A DNA stretch of 64,000 nt from Plazaster borealis (taxonomy: Eukaryota; Echinodermata; Asteroidea; Forcipulatida; Labidiasteridae): positions 21,398,026-21,462,025 of the forward strand of contig CM037463.1 of NCBI GenBank assembly GCA_021014325.1, written 5' to 3'. The notes beneath the pieces are model-generated. The model was given only the letters and a program-made list of their open reading frames with translations. It searched no databases and was not told the DNA's origin. Position numbers and translations under genes: made by a program. Each line of letters opens with the position of its first letter. The first letter of the stretch is position 1. Below, piece after piece: positions 1 through 13,400 of this stretch.

Positions 1-31
1 CATAATTCATTTCAAACTATTCATATTAAAT

Positions 32-371
32 GGAGGGAATACCTTTGGTAATTACTCCAAAAATGAATGATCATGAAAACTTACTCGGTAAAGAGCACTG
101 GATAGCTGTTGATATTTTAAAACATTGTTAGAAACGACCCCCTTTGATTAATGTAGTGTTAGATAAGGAGGTAATTTTTCACACAAACAAAATGAATCGA
201 AAGCACACAGTTTTATGCAACAATGGTGTTTTTTCTTTCATTATTTTCTTGCAACTTCGATATGACCATTGAGCCCACCTTTTTACAGGTTTGTTATTTT
301 ATGCATAATGTTGGGATACACCAAGAGAAGATAATGGTCTTTGACAATTACCAAAAGTATACCCTGCCTTT
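32..371 (+). repeat. Family A inverted-repeat element (MITE-like), diverged copy
   Basis: About 340 bp. It opens with a variant of the family A end (CCTTTGGTAATTACTCC) and closes with the shared motif CAATTACCAAAAG followed by CCTGCCTTTAA. The middle carries the family hallmarks GAAACGACCCC, AGCACACA and TTGCAACTTCGAT. Better copies lie at 33149, 40188, 41626 and 52009. No coding capacity. Confidence 0.7.
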
Positions 372-466
372 AACAACTTTTCTCTAAGATCAAAATGTTG
401 TACCGACAAAAGAAATATAGTGATGACATAAAAAAATATCAAATAGTTCAGACATAATTTTGTTTT

Positions 467-749
467 TTAAAGGGTCTGTATACGTTTAGTAATGACTCTG
501 AAAATTAATGGCAATAAAAATTTACTGAAAAGCGTTACTGACATTAACGTTTCTCAGATTGTGTATTCCAAACGCAGATTATTCTTCCTGCGTGGACAAT
601 AACCGCTCCAGATTTTCGGCAATATCTCAAAAACGCTACCACCTTTTGAAATGAAATTTGCACAGGTTAATTTTATGGTATATTATCTACAACTAGGATT
701 GAAACAAACAGTGGGTTCCAATTACCAAACGTATACAAACCCTTCAAGA
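467..749 (+). repeat. Family B inverted-repeat element, internally deleted
   Basis: It starts with TTAAAGGGTCTGTATACG and ends with CCAAACGTATACAAACCCTT, the inverted ends of family B. Compared with the copy at 22436-22830, about 110 bp are missing after TTTACTGAAAAG, so the copy is shorter. It contains the family hallmark CGTTTCTCAGATTGTGTATT. Non-coding. Confidence 0.75.
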
Positions 750-1392
750 ATAGCCTACCAACACATTTCACATTAAACAATAACATTTCTTCCAAATATA
801 CTTTTCTTTTTCAAAATTCACAAATAAAATGTGTTATTCTAGTATAGCACGATATTATGTTAGTATCAGTAATTCAGTATTAAAATTCATCGGAGGTATA
901 ATTAGCTTCCACAGCAATGCCAAAAGGTTAAAACTGCTTAACAAAAGTTAAAAAAATTAAAAATTAATAAAATATAGCTAATTATTGTTAGAAAAAAAAC
1001 TCTTGAAGTAGGTGGTCCTACGCCCAGAATTACGCTGATGCTTTTAGGTGATTGACAAAAATTTAATGATTAGGCCTAGATGTAAACTTAAGGTTTAAAG
1101 TAGGTGGGTCTACGGCAGGCATTCCTTTTTTAGCCTGAAATTGTACCAAAGCCTCCTGAATTGTGACATAATAATAAACATTTCAGATACCTAACACGAG
1201 CTCAGCAACACTGTCCAACTGGCAAAACATTTAGTGTTCATTGGGGGTGGGGTAGGGTGGCGGTCGACAAGCGGGGGCAACGGCATCCTGGCGGCTAATT
1301 CATGTGTCTAACCCGTTCATTAATAATTGTGCATTTTTTTTTTCAGATCTATGGGGGGCGGACAAAGGGGACATGGTGTTGTGATCATGTCC
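750..1392. other. AT-rich sequence downstream of the methyltransferase-like gene
   Basis: No gene or RNA recognised. This should include the 3' UTR of the minus-strand gene at 1393-2331. A loose pair of similar phrases (GTAGGTGG followed by TCCTACG or TCTACGG, near 1010 and 1100) suggests a small degenerate duplication. Confidence 0.4.
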
Positions 1393-2331
1393 CTATGGTT
1401 TCTTCAATAGCATGATGGACAAGAGACATGAACTGAGTGGTTCGAAATTAGTCTCGTTCTCGATAAGTTTGACGGAGTCAGACTTCTCAATCGCAGGCTG
1501 CCTAATGCCGCCGTTAACTTCAAACAGCGTCTCTGTAACGCCTCCGGCTGAAGCCAGTTTCTTGAACTCTTCCGTCTGGCTGCCGTACCAGTTGTCGATG
1601 TACAACACCACAGCTCCCGACTTCGTCTCCTTGAAGATTTCCTCGAGTAGGTTTCCTCTGGAATCGTCGCCCCTTATGAATGCTACAATGGTGGAGAACG
1701 ACTTCACGAAGGTGACGATGTCGGCCGACCTCACAGCACAACGCTCGCCGTAAGTCAAACCAGTGTCTGTGCGCGTCAAGTCGCCTGAGAAATAGGACAC
1801 TTTTGGAAACCTTACATCTGGGTTGGCTTTACCAAGTTGTTTCCAGCTTTGCTCCCACTCCGGGTAAAGATCAAGAACGGTACACTCCGATAAACGCCTT
1901 GCAAAGTATGAAATGCCAGGAGTGTCGGTGAGAAACTTAATCAACCCAATTACATCTGAGCCAGGTCCCCCACCTATGCAACATGCACGGTAGGAATATT
2001 TGTACCTCCACAAGTTCTTCAATTCTTCTGAAGATCTCTGTAGACTGCGGTAGACCATGTAGCAGTGCAGTGAGAAATAACGGTACATGAAAGTGGCTCG
2101 ATAATGGTCGTCACTCCAGTCAGGTCTGGGTCCCTGACCCCCGAGGCACCTCTTGTAGATCGACCGAATGGACTGGAAACACGATTGAATTGTCTGTCCC
2201 TCGTCAGCGTAGCTTTGGGTGTACATAGCCGTGAAATAATTGCTGGCAATTTGGTTGAAATACTTTGACGCCTCTTCGGCAAGAGTGTCATCACCGTCAG
2301 CGTTGAAATTCATTGTACAGAAAGTGTTCAT
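1393..2331 (-). CDS. Uncharacterised class I SAM-dependent methyltransferase-like protein
   Basis: A 312-residue single-exon frame. Residues 116-125 read CCIGGGPGSD, the glycine-rich loop (motif I) of Rossmann-fold SAM-binding methyltransferases. A hydrophobic strand followed by acidic D155 (TVLDLYPEW) fits the ribose-binding position, and later stretches (ADIVTFVKSF; SGAVVLYIDN) fit strands 4 and 5. There is no signal peptide and no membrane segment. Before the fold lies an aromatic-rich helical N-terminus (YKRCLGG, FMYRYFSLHCYMVYRSL). I cannot name the family or the substrate. The first ATG (2329-2331) is chosen because no in-frame ATG precedes it nearby. The coding stretch is more GC-rich than its flanks, which supports a real gene. 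A consensus splice donor on the same strand (GTAAGT, 2675-2680) and an acceptor-like TATATAG near 2417 suggest a possible 5' UTR intron. Catalytic activity is inferred from the loop only. Confidence 0.8.
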   Translation of the reverse strand: MNTFCTMNFNADGDDTLAEEASKYFNQIASNYFTAMYTQSYADEGQTIQSCFQSIRSIYKRCLGGQGPRPDWSDDHYRATFMYRYFSLHCYMVYRSLQRSSEELKNLWRYKYSYRACCIGGGPGSDVIGLIKFLTDTPGISYFARRLSECTVLDLYPEWEQSWKQLGKANPDVRFPKVSYFSGDLTRTDTGLTYGERCAVRSADIVTFVKSFSTIVAFIRGDDSRGNLLEEIFKETKSGAVVLYIDNWYGSQTEEFKKLASAGGVTETLFEVNGGIRQPAIEKSDSVKLIENETNFEPLSSCLLSIMLLKKP

Positions 2332-2416
2332 TTTGCCACCAATGTTGATGTACCGGGATACACTCGCTAGATTGTGCCACCGATCGTCTTACTGACAACC
2401 ACTGAACAGTGTTGCC

Positions 2417-2430
2417 TATATAAATATAAT
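2417..2430 (-). promoter_or_regulatory. Possible TATA-like element or 5' UTR splice acceptor
   Basis: On the minus strand the sequence reads ATTATATTTATATAGGC, about 90 bases before the ATG of the methyltransferase-like gene. It could be a TATA-type element. It could equally be the acceptor of a leader intron whose donor (GTAAGT) lies at 2675-2680. Sequence alone does not decide. Confidence 0.25.
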
Positions 2431-4148
2431 GCTCAGACTATTATTTTCAAAGTACATGTACATGTAGGCCTATTACTGATTTACGGGGGTTTCCCGGTGT
2501 TGCTCAATCACAATAGTCTCCACGTCAAGACGTAAGCGCTCGGGAAGCATAGGCCTACCAAGCCACATTATCAACCAAGTTTCACGCTGCTTGATTTTGT
2601 CTTGAAAAGCGGCTAATAATCCAATACAAATCTGCAAGATTTCAAAGAAACTTCTAGAATGGTTGTTGTTTTCAACTTACGTGTAAATAATATGGGATTC
2701 GTTCTCGTCTGAGTTCCCCGCGCAGTGTGACCCATGACCCGTGATAACCAATGTTTAACCCCGCCTGTACCCACCCCCCGCCCCAACCCTGTACACCAAC
2801 CCCGGCTTGACGCTTAGTATGATTCGAAGTCATGCGAAAGCAAACGTGAAGCAAATTAATTTCGTGACCTAGGAAATCAATAAGTGCTTTTGTAATTTTG
2901 ATGAACTTGGGAAAATAATGCCTCGCCATAGATTGCGATTAAAATAAAAACCGGGCTCTATACAGCTGCAGCACAAAGAATTAAAGCATATAACTATATT
3001 ATTTGGTTATGTGTATTATTTGTATGATAAATTCAGTTTACCTATAATGCGTAAAATAATATTTGATTCTGTAAAAAAGACAGTCTATGATGAAACGGCG
3101 TTTAGGACCGAGTCTTTGTAGAATCTTTGATGTCCAATCAACAGAGGGCGCCAGATAACTCACTGTTCAAGGGATCGCCGGATTTTCGCTCTAATTCCCT
3201 CGGACGAGCCTCGTCCCTATTATGGAAGTTCGAAGTTTTGGGGTTTTTTAACAGAAGTAAATTTACAAAAAAAAATATTCGGTCATGTGGTAGGGCAGGG
3301 ATTTAATTTGTGCCTGTGTTTAATTATAATAATGAGTATTGTAGATAGCTGCAGCTGTGGTCATTGTTGCACCACTGACGTTTTTCAGAATAATAATTTA
3401 ACAAAAATAAGTCATCTAATTTGTTGTTTTGGGTGGGGTTTTTTCAAAATAGGCCTTTGCAGAACATTTTGAAATAACGGTTTGTATTATTATCATTATT
3501 TGTTTTCTTTATATTTCCACGAATGAAAAAGTCAATTCAATCGAGTAGGTGCAAGCATGGAGGAAAGAAATACACTGTATTTCCTTCCTCCATGGTGCAA
3601 GGAAAACCAACAACAACTTGAAGCGCAACGAAGAATTTCGGAAATTCTTAAAATTTGAGCTCAAACTAGACTACTATTAAGTTACATTGAGGCCGTCGCT
3701 GCTAGACCGTTATGCATCGCGCTTAGTCTTTCTCTTCGCACAGTTTATGTGCTCTTGTATTAATTGGATTATTCTAACTGCACGACGGGATAATAATCTC
3801 CCCAAAACTCACATAGAATCTAGACGAAAAGGAAGGGGGTATTGTTGAGATAAAACATACATGCCCCTCCCATTAGGGCATGCGCTACCTTCACACGACG
3901 CCAAACATGATTGGTCTAGCCTTCACAGCCTCGTCCGAAAGTCTTTATATTATTTCTATTGTATCGCCCACACAAAGTAAAAGTAATGTAATAAAATATA
4001 TAAATTGAGTCACAGATACAAAATAATCCCATGGTATGTTTAATAAAATATATTTGCTTTATGTAAGTATTTGATTGCAGGCAACATCACCGTAAATGTT
4101 TTAGAGTATTTGTGACTGAGGACATATACATGTGTGCATCGAACCAAA
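2431..4148. other. Intergenic region between the divergent methyltransferase-like and STT3B genes
   Basis: The two genes are transcribed away from each other, with about 1.8 kb between start codons, so both promoters should lie here. I see no convincing core promoter. Visible items are a C-rich run near 2760-2800, a 48-bp palindrome at 3551-3598, and AT-rich filler. Confidence 0.5.
3551..3598. repeat. 48-bp near-perfect palindrome
   Basis: The left half reads CATGGAGGAAAGAAATACA and the right half mirrors it as TGTATTTCCTTCCTCCATG, with a centre of almost no loop. It can fold into one hairpin. It is probably the remnant of a small palindromic transposon. No gene overlaps it. Confidence 0.7.
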
Positions 4149-4462
4149 ATGGCGGAACACACCGGTCAATACGACGCTGCTCACCCCGGAAAACGGAGCC
4201 AAAACCAGGCCTCAATGGCAATTAAGAGCTCCAGTAACCGCCACAAACAGGCCCAGAAATCCACCAAAAATCAGGAGCTGGGAAATGAGGTGGAAATTGT
4301 CGCCTATGATGGGTCTGAGTCACAGAGGTTTCCGTCAATGTCTGGTGCGGTGAAGGGCTTGCTTACGTTTATCATACTGTTCTTGGCCTGCCTTGCTGCG
4401 TTCAGTTCCCGTCTGTTTGCCGTGATCCGCTTCGAGAGTATCATTCACGAGTTCGATCCTTG
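4149..4462 (+). CDS. STT3B: STT3B coding exon 1 (residues 1-105)
   Basis: Encodes a polar, basic N-terminal tail of about 65 residues, the first membrane helix ([15 protein letters not shown]) and the conserved [12 protein letters not shown] loop with catalytic-site D103. The donor GTGAGA follows TG of the Trp105 codon (phase 2). The tail is STT3B-like; STT3A starts almost directly at the helix. Confidence 0.95.
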
Positions 4463-7400
4463 GTGAGAAAACGTTTCTTTTCTTTAATACGATTCTCGGA
4501 CAAGACGCTGAGTCTGAACGCCACTTTGTATCTTTCCCATTTGCATCTGTATCTCTGTTGACTACTGACTGTACAAACTGGATTGGATTACGCACAGACA
4601 CAGACACACACAGACAGAAAGACATGACAAGAGTAATCACTGATCAGTCACTCAGATCAGACAGTAAGAAGACAAAAGACAAACCATATTTTGGTAAAAA
4701 ATAAGATCATTATTTTGATCTTGTACTTTTTCACACAATATGGAGAATATAATTGATTTTTTAAAATGATATTGATTATGCGTTTAAAAAAAAAGTGGCT
4801 TTGGGATTCCAAATTACCTTTTTCTTTGTTTGCATTCTATTTTCTTCTAATCAATGCTATCTCATTCTCATTCATGATTCTTTAACTCCACCATGTGGTT
4901 GAAAACTTAATAATAATACAAAATGATTCAAAAATACCTGAAATATGTTTGATGTATTAAATTAATTGTTATTATTTTTTAATTTGTGTGTACTTTGTTT
5001 TTGTTTTGTCAAGAAACTATGATTGGACTTTTTGGCTGTTAAAAAGTTTATGATGTACAGTAAAATTGATATTTGATATATTTATATTTGTTTTTCTTCA
5101 TTATTAAAAAAACCCATATCCCCATGCACAACAATTTTTATTGTCCTACATGTATTTGGCAAAGTTTGAACACCTCATTCTTAATCTTAGGCAATACCAA
5201 ATGTTCTCAATACACAGTAGTGCCAGTGTAGTGTTCATCCAATGACTGAGTGTCAAAATCGGTTGACACCTAGATTCATACCTACCTCCATGCCTAGACC
5301 CAGTAAGTTGAGTAACTGGGGCACTGTACTCCTTTTTTTTTTAATTTTGACATTTTCGGTCGTACTAGCGCCCCAGGAATCTTCTCACTCTTTCAACACA
5401 ATCGTCATTTCGCTCGGATTTTGCCACAAAAATATGCCTCAAAATTCCAAAAATACCCCCCCAAATAGCGTGAAAATCGCCTACTGGATTCTCACTAGGT
5501 CTAAGATGCAACATCAGGTATTTAATTGTTAATCAACGTTATTTCAGGCTAGTATTATGATAACAAATACACAACTGCAAAATAAAAAGTGAGCAATACA
5601 AAAAAAAGAGAAAAGAAGTTAGCTGGGCATAATAATAATAATAGTATTCACAAATGAATGCTTGTCGAATATGAGCCTGAAGTATCGTTGATAAACATTC
5701 TGAATATCCCTCAGTTGTAACCATTGTTTGTACAAATATTGGATATATATGTGAGTGCATTGTCGCAGAATATAATCACAAGGTGAAATCTGGACCGAGT
5801 GATTATATTCTGCGACATTGCATAAACAAAATGCATTCAATATTTGTTTAATATAGCTCACACATACATTGTACCCTAAATTGTACTATTTGTAGATTCT
5901 TGTCATTTGAAATTTTCACAATAGACACAAAATAGACACGGAAACTTGCCACCCCACACTCCGAAGATTCTGTTCTTGTGAAATAACTTATGGGGCAAAT
6001 TTCATAGCGCTGCTTAATGGTAAGCAAATTTTCATGCTAACTACACTGTATACATGTAGCAGACAAAATTTGCTTAAGCGTACATTAAGTGTATTTTACT
6101 GGTAAGCAAGAAAATTAGGCGGCCAGCTTGCGCATTCACCATGGATTTGCATTGTTACATACAGTAAGCACCGGAAGGATAGCGTGCCTTTTCGTGTGCT
6201 TATGGTTAGCAGCACAATGAAATGGAAACTCGCACAGTAAGCACCAATCGGCTGTTAAGTATTTCTATGAAAGAAAGTTCTTAGAAAGTTCAGCAAAGTT
6301 GTTATTTGACACCCTGGATAAATGTCTATAAAAGCCTGTACCATACGTAGGTTAGCCCTTGTGACATTTTTCTACTTTTTACCAAGAGCCAAATATCAAG
6401 TCTGACGTGCAGTAGAAGATGTCTTGAGTGTTCCTTTTTTTAAGGTATTTCTGAATGTTCTGTTATAACTTTAAACCGCAGACATAAACACTACAGACTA
6501 CTGTAATACAACCTGTCCAAAATGTACTCTACTGGTGAGTTTAGATTTGTTTGAGTATACCCGACACTTGTACGGTCATTCAGGGGAAATTATTCAAGGG
6601 GTCAATGGCTCCCTCAATGGACACTCAGTACAGAGATGTCTTACCACTCCTGCACACTGCATTAAAACAGTGCACCATGATCACCCACTCTTGCTACAGT
6701 AGATGTGATTTTTTTCTCTCCTATGTTTTGTTCTAAAGAATACTCCAGAGTTTCCCCATGCACAAGCTAGCCTATTGTGCCGAGAAGCGAATTGCGGCAA
6801 AAAATGTTGGCTTTTAGAAGAAGAAAAAGATTGTACCAAACAAACAAATATTTGTATAACTAGCTAAATTCTCTCAAAGCTACTAAATATTTGATGTTAG
6901 TTTGTTTTGCTTTAAAATAAATAAAAACTAATCTCAAAAAGATTGTTTTCAGCGAGCTCACCAACCATTTGAAACTATTCAAATGCTCGACCCCAGTTAC
7001 ATACATGTACATGTATGAGCTGCTTAAGCACAAACAGTAGCTAAGCACAACAAACTCATGCTTACCAGATTCAGGTTACCATCCAAAATATCATGTCATG
7101 ACTCATGTGTTCCTTTTGTGACTGGTATCCTGCTCCTTTTTGCTAAGCTAAATATTGTTAAGCAATATTTCTGCTTAAGCAGCTTTGTGAAATTGGGCCC
7201 TCCAATTTCATAGAGCTGCTTCTAAGCACTAACTGTAGCGAAGCACACGAAACTTATGCTTCACAGATTAAGGTTACCATCCAAAATATCATGTCACATG
7301 TACCTTTTGTGACTGGTAACCTGCTCCTTTTGTGACTGGTAACCTGCTCCTTTTTGCTAAGCTGAAAATTGTATTGTAAAGCAATATTTTCTGCTTTAGC

Positions 7401-10400
7401 AGCTCTTATGAAATTGGGCCCTCCAATTGGGCCCTCAATTGGGCCCTCCAATTTCATAGAGCTGCTTTAAAAGCACAATCGGTAGCTACTTGTAAGCACA
7501 ACAAACTCATGCTTACCAGATATGGGTTACCATCCAAAATATCATGTCACATGTACCTTTTGTGACTGGTATTCTGCTCCTTTTTTTCTTAGCAGAAAAT
7601 TGTTCAGCAATATTTTCTGCTTATAAAAGCAGTGGGTCCAGGTGAATGCCATGTCTGGTGGCACAATATTGTGCATACATACATGTAGTGCAGAAATATC
7701 ATAGGCCTACTGTGTGGTCGTCATGCAGGCTGGTAGAGCAGTATTAATACTATTATTATCTGTTTAAAACATGAGGATGATCATACTATGGTGGCCCTGA
7801 AGGGACATCACAAAGTGCAAATACGTATGCGATGTTGTGAAATTTTTCGCAAATATGTGTGCATACTGCATACGGACAATTTGTTAGTGACCTAGCAGTG
7901 TTCTCCAACTTTGAAAATTAAAGGTTGGTGCTTGGTGTGGTGAAAACTGCGAGTGCGTAATGCGAGCGCAAAGCACGAAGCCCCTACGGCGTGGGGTCCG
8001 GGGCCCGCTCTAGGGCCCCGAGAAAAATTTTGATCCTAGATGCTCTGTGGTGCATTCTAAGGTGAATCCTGGCCACTTTCCTCAGACTTTTTTGAGGAAA
8101 TATTTTTACAGTTTTTGAGAACACAAAGTAAAATACTGGTTTTCTAAACACTTACTTGAAATGAAAACCAATTTAAGTTAATTTATTGGTACCAATTTAT
8201 CTAGAGGAAACGTATGTGTCCGGTAGCCCGACCGCATTTCTTTTTCTTACCTTGTAATTTCGTGTTACAAGTGTGCTAAAAAAAAAAACTAAAAAAAAAC
8301 AATTTTTTTTTTTTTTTTAAATAAAAGCGTGGCGCGCGCCGCAGAAAGCGTGGCGGTGCGCCACGTCTTTTCTATAGGTTGGAGAACACTGACCTAGGGA
8401 GGACGTTGCAAATGTACCAGGAAAGTAGTCAGACCCCTTCATGTAATGACTGTGAAGTCTGGAATCTCGACTGGATACAAGAAACTCCCCAGATCATTAG
8501 AAATTGTATTCAAAGGTACAATGTATACGACCAAGTACATGTGTGCGACAAATTTTACGACATTGCATATGCGCACATTTGCGATATATGCGATGTCCCT
8601 TCAGGGCCACCATATAATACTGATTGGTTAGACAGTATGTAAGAGGATCAAATCTGCAATTTGCTGAACTAAACTGTGTAAAAGCAATCAACCAAATTTC
8701 TATGTTTGATCAACAATCCCCATTTTAAAAAAAGCCTCTGGGATTGAAAACACAAACGTCCCCCATCCTCTCATATGTGTTTACACCCTTGCGCAAGTAA
8801 ACTCATGTGTAATTTGAAGAGAAAAAAAATCCCTGCATATTTGAACTTAATACTAATTGTTGACTTATGGGTTTTCCCAGGGCTATTTGCCGGTGGAAAT
8901 TTGTGTTTATTTTGAATGAATGACAATTATGCCTTAGTCTCTTGTGGTCTGAGTCCTTCAATAGATGATTCGTACTAGTATTTGAGAGGAACTGTGTTTT
9001 TGTTATAAATGTCGCTGAACGAAGTAAATTTTGAAACTGTGTTCAGGGTTAGCCCCATGTACATAAGCTGGTCGGTACGCGTGAATTGAGGGCTAATACA
9101 AACTGTACACGCAAATTGCGACCAATACTCGCAAAAATCATCAAGATAAAACCATTTAGAATGCCCCAGATTGCCAAGTAGGGCTTTTGAAGCTACCAAA
9201 GATCAACACTAAGGGAAAAAAAAACACTCCCAAAGGACCTAGTTTCAAATCAGCTTGCTCAGGCCAAACTTCCGAAATTTGGGTCCAGAATGCCTGACAG
9301 TTTGAAAAATCCTGGGGAGAACCCTGTCACCCACCTTCATTCTATTTAACCCCAATATTATTATGTAACAATCCTGCATACACTATGCACATTAAGAATG
9401 CACACCACGCATTCTGAAGACAATTATTTTTCTGCTACATGTATAGTACTTTGAAACTTATTTTCAATGCATAAAAAAAAAAAAATTAAAACTTAAAGAG
9501 AATTGTCCTGCATATCAAACTCAAACTGTCCATTAGGTTTTGAATGATAGGTTAAGATACAGCCTGAAATATGACATTCATGTGGTGAATGCATCTACAC
9601 AGTATAGTCAACCCTCCTACTGTATCACCATTCAATACCATCCCAGCTGTGGTTTTGAATGATAGACTATAAATGCCAGCCTGCAATATATGATATCATC
9701 GTGAATACATAGATCTACACGGTACACAGTAAAACCTCCTACTGTCTCACCATCCAATATCATCCACTGTGGTTTGAATGACAGATACATGAAGTATTCA
9801 AGCCTGCAATTTAAGTTCATTGGGTGAATGCATCTACAGAGTACACAGTGAACCCTCCCACTGTCTGACCATTCAATATCATCCACCGGTTTTTGAATGA
9901 CAGATACCGGTACACTATGCCAGCCTGCACTACAATATCAACGTGGTGATCGTATGTACACAGTACGCAATACCAGACCATGCATTCGAAGGAACTCAAA
10001 TGGTTGCTCCATTTGCTGGAAACTGTTACAGAGAGTAACCCCAAATTATTTAAAATTTACCCAGTCAGTTTCCCTTGTGTTTTATTACTTGATATTTGAA
10101 ATAAAAAGTTGCATTCTTTTACAGGTGTTCTCTCTGCTGCCGCTTGCTTCCTAGGTTGTATCGTTAACTTGGGTGTAATCCCTGGCTAAAGGCAGTTAGA
10201 GGTTGAATGGCTTATGACTGGCAACTTCAAACAAAGATATTGACAAAATAGGGAGAACGCCAACAGAGGGCGAATGTAGTCTCAGTTGGTAGAGCGCCTG
10301 CACGTTAATTTTTCTCTGTTCAATTCAAAATTCAAGACAAGGAGAGTGAACAAAATTACTTGAAGTGCACAAAAATAAAATGTCTCTCTGGATAAAAGCA

Positions 10401-13400
10401 GAGTGATGTATTTTAGTTGACTTGAGTGTGCCGTTACAAAGAGGCAACTTAGTGCTACATCAATCTCCCACACACAGATCAGTAGGATTTGTTATCCAGA
10501 ACAAGGGGGAGAACAAATCCGAAATAAAACAAAACAATTGTACGGATGTTTGGAAATCCATGCCAATGTATTTCCTTTCAAGCGGAGTGCACTTCTTGCA
10601 CTGTGTTTGATGTTGAATAGGCAGTCAAGAGCCTTGAAAGTAATGCGCGCGAACGAAAGAATGATATTCATAATTGAACACATAATACAAAAAGGCTTTA
10701 TTTCCATCTTTCTTGCTTGTGTAAAATTCAGGGTTCTCCCTAGGTTTTTTCAGAACTGTGGGGCATTCTGGGCCAAAATTTTGGGATGTTTGGCCGTAGC
10801 ACGCTGAATTGAAACAAGGTCTTCAGAAGGTTTTCTTGGTTTTCAAAGCCCTACTATGTAATTTGGAGCATTCTATAGGTTTTCTTTTCATGTTTTTTGT
10901 GAAACTACCGTACTGGCACGCAATTCTCGCGTATGGGCCGCTATACGCTAGCTTGAAATTGGTCTTGTTGAAGACAAAAATTAAATGAATTTTCAAACTC
11001 AGGTGTGCTCCAAAATTATCCAATGTACGTAAGTCTTAGGGTTCTCTCCAGGAGTGTTTAAAACTTGTAGGGGGGGGATGGAGAATTTTGGACCCAAATT
11101 TTGCAAAATTGACCGGAATATGCTGAATTAAAACGAGGTCCTCAGAATATTTTTTAATTTGTTATGTTTAATGTTTGGTTTTAAAAGCTGTCATGTGGAA
11201 TCTCTCCCATTGTTAAAAGGTTTTATTTCATGTTTTTGTTGAATTATTTTGATCTTAAATCTAAAAAAAGATTGTTTTTGGAAATTTTGTTAATAAACAA
11301 AATATAAAAATCCCCCTACTGAATCGACCCTCATTTCGTGCGTATCACTATCAGCCAGATACGCTACATGTACCTTGTGCAATGGGGAGAACGCTGACCA
11401 AATTTAGTTTAATCAAATTTAACAGATCCTTTGAAATCTGACAATAATTTGCAGGAGAGCGAAGATTTTATACGACACAACAAAAATATTTCCTTGATTA
11501 AATGCCCCCAAAAACGGATGCAAAAAATCCCAAACCAAAACCAATTTTTGGCACCGGTTTTAGAAAAGGAATCAAGTAATTTATTTTAATTTTTCGCTCA
11601 CTAATGGAATATTTTATGCGTGTGTCATATAACGATCGTACTCCTGCATAAATGTTTGTATTTTGATGAGTATGCAGTAAGTGACTGATTATTGGCAAAT
11701 TAGCATTCTACTGCCAGATGATTTTAGCAGTCTGTCTAGATATTTGTAGGCAAATTAACGTATACATCATGTGCATGTGTGTGCTCCGAGAGCGGACAAA
11801 ACGCAGGCCTCGGTGAACGCTACAGTCCTCTTTCAATCATTCACATGAGGTATACACTGTTAAATTAGACTTGACAGTGCTTATATTATCACTAGCCGGC
11901 ACAATAGCTGGGAAGATGGGGGTCAGTCTAATGAACCTTGCTACCCAGAGGGTTTCCCAGATTGTCTTTAAAGGTGTACTACAAAGACCTTGCTCTTAAC
12001 CCTGTATCCACCAGGGTAGTGAATCAGGGATTAAATTTGGGTAATCTTGGCACCAAATTTTCACTGGACCTAAATTTATTTTACAAGAACAGAATCTTAA
12101 AGAGAAAGAATTGTCTGACAAAGTTTAACATGTTAACTGTTTTTGTCGTAACATTAACTTTCCATTGTGGCTTGATAATTAAAAAAAGATGCTCAACAGG
12201 GCTCCAATTTTACACTGGACCACCGGCCCGAGGCCAGTGATTTCAGTGTCTGGCGAGTAAACTAAAGACAGGACAAGTCCGGTGGTCTTGGTTTTTTTTA
12301 ATTCAACATCTTTGTCTCAAAAGAAGGATGTTCAAATGTTGAGTTTTAAGTCTCACAAATATCTTTTAATCCTGCTGAGTATCTGCCATAAAACAGAAGA
12401 GATAAATCTTCCCTTAGTGTTTGTTCAAATAAAACATTTCAGAAGATAAAACTGTGTTCTCATTTTGATTCTAGTCTCTTCTCATTTTGATTCTGGTCTT
12501 GTAAATAAAATCCTGGTCCAGTAAAGATTCTGAGCTACAAGTCCTGCGGTCTTGTGGATTTTTCCCCCGAATTCAAGCCCTGCTCATTAATATTGAATCT
12601 TAGTCTAATAAATAACTTTCAATTCCATTGAGTTTCGAACTACTTGCCTACATGTATAGGCCTACATGAAACAAATGAGATAGAATTTCTCTTAATCTTG
12701 CATGTTCAAATACTAAGAACAGTTTGCATAAGAAACTGTGTAGATGTTTTTTAATCGTTTTGATTCTGGTCTTGAGAAAATAGAATTAGCTGTTGTAAAT
12801 TGGAGAACCCTGATAAAAGTAATTTTTTAAGAGAGAGCATCTCATTCTGTTTTCTTTTGTGACACAAAATGTTTCATAACATAATGTGAATACCTTTTGA
12901 GTTTGACAACAACAACAAGAAGAACTACAACAAGAACAAAATCCACAGACTATAGTACTGGGAAAAAACATTTAAACACTATCAGAGGGAAACAAATGTT
13001 CAAATGTGCCAGTCATTTTTCCATTAAAGGGGATGTCATGATCAAAGCAGACCTGTGGTTGTACATACATAGATTTATGAACTCTCACCCACTTACTGCA
13101 CGCGCGACCTCCCTCCGTACCATATCCATGGAGAGCGCGCGTGTGTGCAGTATTAGGTAAGAGTTCATAATTCCATGTACAGCCACAGGCCTGCTTTGAT
13201 TATGACGACACAGCCCCTTTAAAAGAGGAGGACAGGAGTATGTTCAGGTAACGTAAAAAAATGTTGAAATTTGAGCTTTTTTCCTTGTGTTAATTTATTT
13301 TTTTTTACCAAAAATAAACAGTTGGTAGTTGTATTTTTTGTCTCATCATATTTTTTGTGTGTGACATTGGATCCCTGAGTTTCAGGATCAATGCCATTGC

